From the NCBI GenBank assembly GCA_003604995.1, contig QZJD01000086.1, positions 1-37,280 of the forward strand: 37,280 nt of DNA. The letters run 5' to 3'. This document shows, one piece after another, positions 32,022 to 37,280 of this stretch. How positions within the stretch are numbered: the stretch's first letter is position 1; each line of letters begins with the position of its first letter. The position numbers and the translations under genes were made by a program. The notes beneath the pieces were generated by a model. It was not told the DNA's origin, ran no database searches, and saw only the letters and a program-made list of their open reading frames with translations. Source of the stretch: Desulfobulbus sp. (GTDB lineage: Bacteria > Desulfobacterota > Desulfobulbia > Desulfobulbales > Desulfobulbaceae).

Positions 32022-33722
32022 TTAAACAAGAAGCATTTCCGTGGTGGCCTTGCCGGCCGGGACCATCGGAAACACCCCTTCTTCGCGTTCGATGACAAAG
32101 TCCATGATCACCACGTTGTCCGTGGCCAGGGCTTCCTTGATCACCGGAATGACCTCGGCCTTGGTCCTGGCGCGCAGACCGACGGCGCCATAGGCTTTGG
32201 CCAGCTCAACGAAGTCCGGGGTGACTTCCATGGGAGTGGCGGAATAGCGGCGGTTATAGAACAGCTCCTGCCACTGGCGGACCATGCCCAGGTAGTTGTT
32301 GTTGAGGATGGCCACCTTCACCGGTGCGCCCCATTGCCTGGCCGTGGCCAGCTCCTGGATGTTCATCTGGATTGAGCCGTCGCCGGCAATGTCGATGACC
32401 GTGCTGTCCGGGAAGGCCAGCTTGGCGCCGATGGCCGCCGGCAGCCCGTAGCCCATGGTGCCCAGCCCGCCCGAGGTGAGCAGGGTGCGGGGCCGGTTGA
32501 ACTTATAGAACTGGGCGGCCCACATCTGGTTTTGGCCGACCTCGGTGGTGATGATCGCATCGCCGCCGGTCAGCTCGTTGAGCTGCTGGACCACATACTG
32601 GGGTTTGATGATATCGCCCTTTTCCTGGTAGGTCAGGGGGTGCTTCTTCTGCCAGTCCGCGATTTCGGTACGCCAGGGTTGCAGCTTTTCCGCGCTCGCC
32701 TTGGGGTCGAATTCCGTGGACTTGTCGAACCAGGCATTCATGGCCTGGAGGGCGGCCTTGCAGTCAGCGACGATGGGAATGTCCACCTTGACGTTCTTGC
32801 TGATCGAGGTGGGGTCGATATCGATGTGGACGATCTTGGCGTGCGGGGCAAAGGCGTCCAGCCGGCCGGTCACCCGGTCGTCAAAACGGGCGCCCACTGC
32901 GATGAGCAGGTCGCTCTTGGCCACGGACATGTTGGCGGCGTAGCTGCCGTGCATGCCGAGCATGCCCAGCGACGCCGGGTCAGTGCCGGGAAAACCACCG
33001 AGGCCCATGAGGGTCATGGTCACCGGCGCGCTCAGTTTGTGCGCCAGTTCGGTGAGTTCTTTGCTGGCGTTGGACAGGACCACCCCGCCGCCCACATACA
33101 GAACCGGGCGTTTGGCGGCAAGGATCGACTTGCAGGCCTTTTCGATCTGCCCAGGATGGGGATCGTAGTTCGGCTGATAGGTCTGCATCTTGATTTTTTT
33201 CTTCTCAGGAAAGGTGACCATCGAGGCGACCACATCCTTCGGCAGATCGACGAGCACCGGTCCGGGGCGGCCGGTGGCGGCGAGATAGAAGGCTTCGCGG
33301 ATGGTCGGGACCAGATCCGCGGGGTTGCTGACCAGGTAGTTGTGTTTGGTGCACGGCCGGGTGATGCCGACGATGTCTACTTCCTGGAAGGCGTCGTTGC
33401 CGATGAGGGCGGTGGGCACCTGGCCGGTGAGCACCACTATCGGAATGGAATCCGCATAGGCGGTGGCGATGGCGGTAACGCCGTTGGTCGCGCCCGGGCC
33501 GGAAGTGAGCAGCGCAACTCCGACCTCGCCGGTGGCCCTGGCATAGCCGTCGGCGGCGTGAACGGCGCCCTGTTCATGCCGGACCAGGATATGCTTGATG
33601 TCCGTGTTGAGCAGTTCGTCGTACAGGTCGATTACCGCACCACCCGGAAAACCGAAAATGATACGAACGCCTTCTTCTTTCAGGCATTTGATGATGGCCT
33701 GGGCACCAGTCATTTTTGTCAT
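32022..33722 (-). CDS. ilvB: Acetolactate synthase large subunit
   Basis: The enzyme condenses pyruvate to acetolactate in valine, leucine and isoleucine synthesis. The catalytic glutamate is E50 in RHEQGAVHAADGYARATG, and the ThDP-binding GDGSIQMNIQELATARQW is at about residues 445-463 with LNNN downstream. The 566 residues match the family. GAGG lies 9 nt before the ATG at 33722. The promoter upstream is very good and leaves a 170-nt leader. Confidence 0.98.
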   Translation of the reverse strand: MTKMTGAQAIIKCLKEEGVRIIFGFPGGAVIDLYDELLNTDIKHILVRHEQGAVHAADGYARATGEVGVALLTSGPGATNGVTAIATAYADSIPIVVLTGQVPTALIGNDAFQEVDIVGITRPCTKHNYLVSNPADLVPTIREAFYLAATGRPGPVLVDLPKDVVASMVTFPEKKKIKMQTYQPNYDPHPGQIEKACKSILAAKRPVLYVGGGVVLSNASKELTELAHKLSAPVTMTLMGLGGFPGTDPASLGMLGMHGSYAANMSVAKSDLLIAVGARFDDRVTGRLDAFAPHAKIVHIDIDPTSISKNVKVDIPIVADCKAALQAMNAWFDKSTEFDPKASAEKLQPWRTEIADWQKKHPLTYQEKGDIIKPQYVVQQLNELTGGDAIITTEVGQNQMWAAQFYKFNRPRTLLTSGGLGTMGYGLPAAIGAKLAFPDSTVIDIAGDGSIQMNIQELATARQWGAPVKVAILNNNYLGMVRQWQELFYNRRYSATPMEVTPDFVELAKAYGAVGLRARTKAEVIPVIKEALATDNVVIMDFVIEREEGVFPMVPAGKATTEMLLV

Positions 33723-33805
33723 TGGACGCTACCTCGTGTGCTTGAATCCCTCATGGTCTCGCAACTCTTATTAAATTTGCAGGAAAATCAAAAATGTTTA
33801 TCCCT

Positions 33806-33856
33806 GGCGCCGGATTTCTTTCGCGGACGGTTTAAAGGGCGGATTTCTTCGGCGCC
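33806..33856. repeat. 51-nt element bounded by GGCGCC in the ilvB leader
   Basis: GGCGCC occurs at 33806-33811 and 33851-33856, and CGGATTTCTT is directly repeated at 33811-33820 and 33840-33849. The two GGCGCC ends can pair in RNA. It may form a leader structure; function unknown. Confidence 0.5.
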
Positions 33857-33898
33857 GTCATGTGTTATTTTTTCGTAACTCTCCAAAACGAATCACGA

Positions 33899-33927
33899 AG
33901 TATAAAATTGATACCATGCCCTGTCAA
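33899..33927 (-). promoter_or_regulatory. Promoter of ilvB-ilvN
   Basis: On the minus strand a perfect TTGACA (33927-33922) is followed after 17 nt by TATACT (33904-33899). Transcription would start near 33892. Confidence 0.85.
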
Positions 33928-34024
33928 GCAGGAAAGACGTTACCTGCGAATAGGAATTTTTCCCGGCATGAATGCTCTGTTGCTAATCGGCCCGCGGAGG
34001 GTGGGCTATTGTCCTAGATGTCGA

Positions 34025-34639
34025 TTATTTCTGCCCCTGGAAGGTATCCAGCATCTTGATCATTTCCGAAATAGGGGTGCCGTCCGGGCCCCGGGCGCCC
34101 GGGTTGACCAGCAGCAGTTCCTGCCAGGCCTTGCGCGCTTCCTCGTTTTTGCCCAAATCGTTGTACAGGACGATTCCCTTGTTGAACATGGCCTGTTCAA
34201 AGCCGGGGCTGACCTGCAGGGCCTGGTCAAAGGTCGCCACCGCTTTGTCAGGCTGGCCCGCCCTCCGGTACATGACGCCCAGGTCGGTCAAGACCGCCGG
34301 ATTACCGGGGATGATCGCCAGGGATTTGGTGTAGGCCTCGATGGCCTTTTCCGGCTGGTCGGTATCAAAGTAGGCGTTGCCGAGCTGCGTCCAGGTCTCC
34401 GCGTTGTTCGGGTTCTGCTTGACCGCCAGTTCCAGGGAATTGATCGCCTGCAACAGCTGCTGTTGCTGCTGCGCCGCCCCCATCTGCTGGGGAGGGGCGC
34501 CTCCCTGCTGGCCCATCTGGCCGCCGGGCTGGGGAGAACGGTCGCTGTAGATGATACCCATGAGAAAACCCACCAGCAGGGCAACCGCGATGCTGATGTA
34601 CAGGGTCTGCTGTTTGACGCCGCCTTCCGATTCCGCCAT
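34025..34639 (-). CDS. Membrane-anchored TPR protein
   Basis: The 204-residue protein has one N-terminal membrane segment (residues 13-31), a Gln/Gly-rich linker (about 37-63), and then tetratricopeptide repeats from about 75 to 180 (NNAETWTQLGNAYFDTDQPEKAIEAY, NPAVLTDLGVMYRRAGQPDKAVATF, FEQAMFNKGIVLYNDLGKNEEARKAW). TPR proteins of this shape act as scaffolds, often in cytochrome or envelope assembly, but nothing here fixes the partner. The membrane segment is the only localisation signal. It is followed on the same strand by ilvB and preceded by yqeY. Confidence 0.85.
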   Translation of the reverse strand: MAESEGGVKQQTLYISIAVALLVGFLMGIIYSDRSPQPGGQMGQQGGAPPQQMGAAQQQQQLLQAINSLELAVKQNPNNAETWTQLGNAYFDTDQPEKAIEAYTKSLAIIPGNPAVLTDLGVMYRRAGQPDKAVATFDQALQVSPGFEQAMFNKGIVLYNDLGKNEEARKAWQELLLVNPGARGPDGTPISEMIKMLDTFQGQK

Positions 34640-34709
34640 AATCGTTCTCCGAACTTTTGTTGTTCTCTTTCCTGAAAACGTTCTGTTCCTTCCGGCTTGT
34701 GGGAATACC

Positions 34710-35105
34710 TCAGAACGACTCCAGGACCTTCTTCACCGTATCGCCGTCGGCCGTGGAGCCGAAATGCGTCATGATCGGCCGCATGGCCTGCATTTTGTTT
34801 TTGAGCTGGGAGAAATCGATGTTGGCCTTGATCCAGGCGCGGATCTCGTCTTCGCTGGCCTGGCGGGGCTGGTACGACTCGATGACCTCAAGATAAGGAG
34901 AGGTGGCCTGGCCGGTCCGATCGAGAGTTTCGCGTTCCGCCTTGATCAGCTTGCGGATGATTGCCACCACCTCGCCGTCGTCCAGCTCCTTTTTCCCCTG
35001 GCGCTGAAATTCGCCGATAAGGACGCGAAGCGCCGAGAGCCGGGCCTCATCCTTGGCCTTCATCGCCTTCTTCAGGTCGTCGCGGATGGAATTTTGCAGA
35101 CCCAT
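34710..35105 (-). CDS. YqeY-like GatB/Yqey-domain protein
   Basis: YqeY proteins carry the C-terminal domain of GatB, which binds tRNA. Their exact role is unclear. The 131-residue protein has the family start LQNSIRDDLKKAMKAKDEARLSALRVLIGEF and ends RPIMTHFGSTADGDTVKKVLESF, slightly shorter than the usual 148. It starts 15 nt past the terminator that follows tRNA-Val, so its own promoter is not visible; GAGAGGAAATC precedes the ATG. Confidence 0.88.
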   Translation of the reverse strand: MGLQNSIRDDLKKAMKAKDEARLSALRVLIGEFQRQGKKELDDGEVVAIIRKLIKAERETLDRTGQATSPYLEVIESYQPRQASEDEIRAWIKANIDFSQLKNKMQAMRPIMTHFGSTADGDTVKKVLESF

Positions 35106-35120
35106 GATTTCCTCTCCGGG

Positions 35121-35150
35121 AAAAAAAACGGGAGCTGACAGGCCCCCGTT
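35121..35150 (-). terminator. Terminator between tRNA-Val and yqeY
   Basis: On the minus strand AACGGG (35150-35145) pairs with CCCGTT (35132-35127) around a 12-nt loop, with a total of eight T residues to 35121. It lies 12 nt after the tRNA CCA end. Confidence 0.8.
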
Positions 35151-35162
35151 AATTCATCGTGA

Positions 35163-35237
35163 TGGTGGGCGATACTGGGTTCGAACCAGTGACCCCTGCC
35201 GTGTGAAGGCAGTGCTCTCCCGCTGAGCTAATCGCCC
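35163..35237 (-). tRNA. tRNA-Val (anticodon CAC)
   Basis: The minus strand folds with acceptor GGGCGAT/ATCGCCC, D-arm AGCTCAGCGGGAGAGC, anticodon stem-loop TGCCTTCACACGGCA (CAC, valine), T-arm CTGGTTCGAACCCAG and an encoded CCA. Confidence 0.96.
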
Positions 35238-35251
35238 GATGCTGTTCGGAA

Positions 35252-35280
35252 ATAATAGTGCATTCCCGATTGTCAGTCAA
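35252..35280 (-). promoter_or_regulatory. Promoter of tRNA-Val
   Basis: On the minus strand TTGACT (35280-35275) is followed after 17 nt by TATTAT (35257-35252). The start near 35245 lies 8 nt before the tRNA. Confidence 0.7.
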
Positions 35281-35343
35281 TGTTTAGCCGGACCTTTTTT
35301 GGGGTAGGCCGGACGGAGCGCGATGCGCTGAAAAAGAAGAACA

Positions 35344-35391
35344 TGGTGGGCGAGGCGGGATTCGAACCCGCGACCTTTGGCTTCGGAGGCC
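35344..35391 (-). other. 3' fragment of tRNA-Arg (anticodon CCG), probable attachment site
   Basis: On the minus strand the sequence reads as the anticodon loop CTCCGAA, 3' anticodon stem, variable loop, T-arm (GCGGGTTCGAATCCCGC), acceptor 3' strand CTCGCCC and CCA (48 nt). The 5' half, which should start GGGCGAG, is missing; AT-rich DNA follows instead. A tRNA cut at the anticodon loop next to a tyrosine recombinase is the typical footprint of an integrated element (attL or attR). The intact copy should be at the other end of the element, beyond this window. Confidence 0.8.
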
Positions 35392-35420
35392 CTTTTAGAT
35401 TATCATAACCAACTGTTTTA

Positions 35421-35449
35421 TTGACATATAACAAAAATATTTTTATTTT
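35421..35449 (+). promoter_or_regulatory. Promoter of the integrase gene
   Basis: TTGACA (35421-35426) is followed after 17 nt by TATTTT (35444-35449), in an AT-rich stretch (35392-35492). Confidence 0.6.
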
Positions 35450-35492
35450 TGGTGACACTCATGGGACACTAGCTTACCAGAAAGGGGTCCAG

Positions 35493-36518
35493 ATGGCAAC
35501 CATCGAAAATCGAGGGCACTACCAATTCCGCGCGAAAATTCGGAAGCGCGGGCACAAAACAATCACCAAGACATTCAACAACCGCCGCGACGCGTAGGCG
35601 TGGGCACGCTCGGTCGAGGCGGAATACGACCGGAAAGGTTTTCTCCCTTCTCTCGCTGCCCATCGGATGACATTTCGCCAAGCCGGTGAGCGGTACCGCG
35701 AGGAGGTTTTCCCTCGCCTGGCCAATAAGGGAAAAACGGAAAACGCACGGCTCCTGCGTCTCATTGACAAATTTGGTGAGCTGGCCCTGGCAGCACTCGA
35801 TTCGTCACATGCAGCAGAATTCCGTGACCTGAGACTCAAAGAGGGTGCTTCCCCTCAGACTGTCAAGCACGAGATCGGCCTTCTCGGTCGCATCCTGAAG
35901 CAATGCGTCATTGATTGGGGGATACCCCTTCCCAAGGGTATTGCCACTGCCCAGATCCGCAAACCGACTTTGCCGGCTGGACGGGATCGGCGGCTTCGAG
36001 CGGGAGAGGAAGAGAGATTGCTCGAAGCGGCCCGGGCATCAAAATGCCGGGAGATCGAGAGCATTATCATCATTGCTCTTGAGACAGCGGCAAGGCGGGG
36101 CGAGATTGCGGCAATGCGATGGGAGGATATCGATTTAAACAAGAGAACATGGCACATTCCTAAGACTAAAACTCTCGTGCCTCGGACTATCCCCCTTTCA
36201 CTACGCGCAGGTGAAATCCTTCGCAGCCTCCCCCGCCGGATTGATGGCGGAGTATGGAGGCTGCGACGGGAAGATGGGATCACCCAGGCTTTCGACCGGC
36301 TGTGCAAATCGCGGGTCAAAGAAGAAGGTGGGATCAAGATCGTTGATAAATTCCCAAACTTGCGCTTTCACGATCTCCGCCATGAAGCCACGAGCCGTCT
36401 CTTTGAAAAGGGGCTGAATATCATGGAGGTGGCCGCGATCACCGGCCACAAGGATTTACGGTCGCTCCAGCGGTATACCCATTTGAAAGCAGAGGATTTG
36501 GCCGAGAAATTGGGGTGA
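35493..36518 (+). pseudogene. Tyrosine recombinase/integrase, interrupted by an in-frame amber codon
   Basis: The frame starts at ATG 35493 with AAGGGG 5 nt upstream and reads MATIENRGHYQFRAKIRKRG, the usual start of phage-type integrases. TAG interrupts it at 35595-35597 (codon 35, in RRDA*AWARSVEAEYDR, where the family has Glu). After the TAG the same frame continues to 36518 with a complete catalytic domain: ETAARRGEIAAMRW (first Arg, about codon 198), FHDLRHEATSRLF (HxxR, about 293) and the nucleophile Tyr in LQRYTHLKAEDL (about 328). The arm-binding N-terminal domain is therefore split, with ATG 35667 as a possible restart. It may be inactivated, suppressed, or a sequencing error. It lies beside the tRNA-Arg fragment. 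Confidence 0.88.
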
Positions 36519-36547
36519 ATTTTAGATCCTCCGGGTTGCCATCTATT

Positions 36548-36558
36548 TCACCAGGTGA
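36548..36558 (+). promoter_or_regulatory. Possible operator palindrome before the RelE/NadS pair
   Basis: TCACC-A-GGTGA (36548-36558) is a perfect inverted repeat, 10 nt before the toxin start. Its right arm AGGTGA also serves as the likely ribosome-binding site, and TATAGT follows at 36559-36564. Confidence 0.45.
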
Positions 36559-36567
36559 TATAGTATT

Positions 36568-36951
36568 ATGAAAAGAATTTTCATAACCAGGACTTTCGCC
36601 CGCTGGATGCGCAAAGCAGGCTTGGCCGACCAATCGCTTTGCCAAGCGGTTTCCGAGATGTCGCAAGGGCTCATAGATGCCGACTTGGGTGGCAACGTGG
36701 TGAAAAAACGCGTTCCCCTGCCGGGAAGGGGAAAACGGGGTGGAGCCCGAACGATTGTCGCCACCAATCGAGGTGATCGCTGGTTCTTCTTATATGGCTT
36801 TGAGAAGAACGAACGTGCCAATATCGACAAGGATGAAATCAAGGCCCTTCAGGAGTTGGCGGCGGAGTATCTGGCAATCGACGATCAAGGAATCGAACTG
36901 GCCGTCAGCAGCGGCAAGTTAATGGAGGTACACGATGGCAACAAAGCGTAA
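36568..36951 (+). CDS. RelE/HigB-type toxin
   Basis: The 127-residue protein resembles the RelE/HigB toxin superfamily of mRNA-cleaving or growth-inhibiting toxins. Visible landmarks are RTFARWMRKAGL, SEMSQGLIDADLGGNVVKKRVPLPGRGKRGGARTI and the WFFLYGFEKNERANIDKDEIKALQELA helix, which match the RelE group paired with NadS-like antitoxins. It overlaps the antitoxin by 17 nt (36935-36951). The toxin comes first, as in hig-type operons. It lies 49 nt after the integrase. Confidence 0.83.
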   Translation: MKRIFITRTFARWMRKAGLADQSLCQAVSEMSQGLIDADLGGNVVKKRVPLPGRGKRGGARTIVATNRGDRWFFLYGFEKNERANIDKDEIKALQELAAEYLAIDDQGIELAVSSGKLMEVHDGNKA

Positions 36952-37252
36952 GAGCCGAATTCTGCAGGAAGTCCATGGAATGGCTTCCGATTTGCACAAG
37001 ATTGGACTGATCGATAAGCGCCGGATGCACGAGTTCGAGGCGCTCTGCGGCCTGGATGTTCAAGACATGCCGCCGCGAAAGATTAAGCAGCTCCGCGAAA
37101 ACGCCCATCTCAGCCAGGCAGTCTTTGCGGCCGTACTGAACACAAGTGTCTCCACCGTGCAGAAGTGGGAGATCGGTAACAAGAAACCGAGCGGTCCGTC
37201 TCTAAAACTACTCAACCTGATTGACCGGAAAGGATTGGATGCTGTTCTTTGA
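36935..37252 (+). CDS. NadS/HigA-like antitoxin (XRE helix-turn-helix)
   Basis: The 105-residue protein has a C-terminal XRE/Cro helix-turn-helix (IKQLRENAHLSQAVFAAVLNTSVSTVQKWEIGNKKPSGPSLKLL, about residues 50-93), as in HigA and NadS antitoxins that bind their own promoter and neutralise a RelE-type partner. The N-terminal half (ILQEVHGMASDLHKIGLID) is helical and probably contacts the toxin. It begins inside the toxin gene, so the pair is coupled. Confidence 0.88.
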   Translation: MATKRKSRILQEVHGMASDLHKIGLIDKRRMHEFEALCGLDVQDMPPRKIKQLRENAHLSQAVFAAVLNTSVSTVQKWEIGNKKPSGPSLKLLNLIDRKGLDAVL

Positions 37253-37280
37253 ACAGCAGGCATGCAGGCCTCCGCGATCA

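Larger units (their letters stand above)
33723..34024. other. 302-nt region upstream of ilvB
   Basis: No protein gene is supported. It holds the ilvB promoter and, in the leader, a 51-nt element bounded by GGCGCC. A nine-codon ORF (MTAPKKSAL) starts at 33861 on the minus strand, but it lacks branched-chain codons beyond one Leu, so it does not look like a classical ilv attenuator peptide. Confidence 0.6.

Noticed and set aside
33832-33861. Leader peptide for ilvB attenuation (MTAPKKSAL)
   Set aside because: It has one Leu and no Ile or Val, and no binding site precedes it.
35382-35460. A complete tRNA-Arg continuing into 35392-35460
   Set aside because: The expected 5' half beginning GGGCGAG with a D-arm is absent; the following DNA is AT-rich.

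Overview
The window reads as chromosome from a GC-rich, Gram-negative, anaerobic bacterium. It carries lipid A genes, lipoproteins, a periplasmic nitrate reductase, two PilZ proteins and an LpxI-type lipid A pathway. This gene set suggests Desulfobacterota (Desulfobulbales-like); that placement is inference, because no rRNA or long marker alignment is available. Most of the window is dense housekeeping DNA. Clear accessory DNA starts at about 35.34 kb, where a tRNA-Arg 3' fragment marks the edge of an integrated element.

Layout. 1-5.4 kb (- strand): a cyclic-nucleotide-binding/PilZ protein (cut by the window start), maf, truA, argC, then rplM-rpsI behind tRNA-Gly(GCC). 5.7-10.1 kb (+): hisB, a lipoprotein, a TtcA-like tRNA thiolase, a DUF89 protein and asnS. 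10.2-12.0 kb (+): a palindromic repeat, a DUF1566 lipoprotein whose signal peptide lies in a different frame and ends at a 10-G tract, and a TacA/TacT-type toxin-antitoxin pair. 12.1-15.0 kb: hflX (+) converging on a pyrE/zinc-ribbon/PilZ operon (-). 15.1-21.4 kb (+): glmS, a NamZ-type muramidase, lpxD, fabZ, lpxA, lpxI, an amino-sugar and lipid A block. 21.4-27.2 kb (+): a 9-bp tandem repeat, then napFDAGHB behind a good sigma70 promoter. 27.3-35.2 kb (-): tRNA-Val, yqeY, a TPR protein, ilvB-ilvN, psd, pssA, rsmD, coaD, and a Rieske/cytochrome b pair that converges on nap. 35.3-37.3 kb: tRNA-Arg(CCG) 3' remnant, a tyrosine recombinase interrupted by an amber codon, and a RelE/NadS toxin-antitoxin pair; the element runs off the right edge.

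How it works together. NapA-NapB with NapG-NapH (no NapC) would take electrons from menaquinol to reduce nitrate in the periplasm, and the convergent Rieske/cytochrome b pair is a second quinol-oxidising module beside it. GlmS supplies glucosamine-6-phosphate, the NamZ-like enzyme releases N-acetylmuramic acid, and LpxD/FabZ/LpxA/LpxI build lipid A. PssA and Psd make phosphatidylethanolamine. IlvB/IlvN, ArgC, HisB and PyrE are biosynthetic enzymes.

I see no complete, obviously new multi-gene defence or biosynthetic system. The most unusual signals are the frame-split poly-G lipoprotein, the amber-interrupted integrase at the tRNA-Arg remnant, two kinds of palindromic intergenic element, a 9-bp minisatellite at two loci, two tRNA-terminator-gene arrangements, and a muramidase with no export signal inside the glmS-lpx operon.
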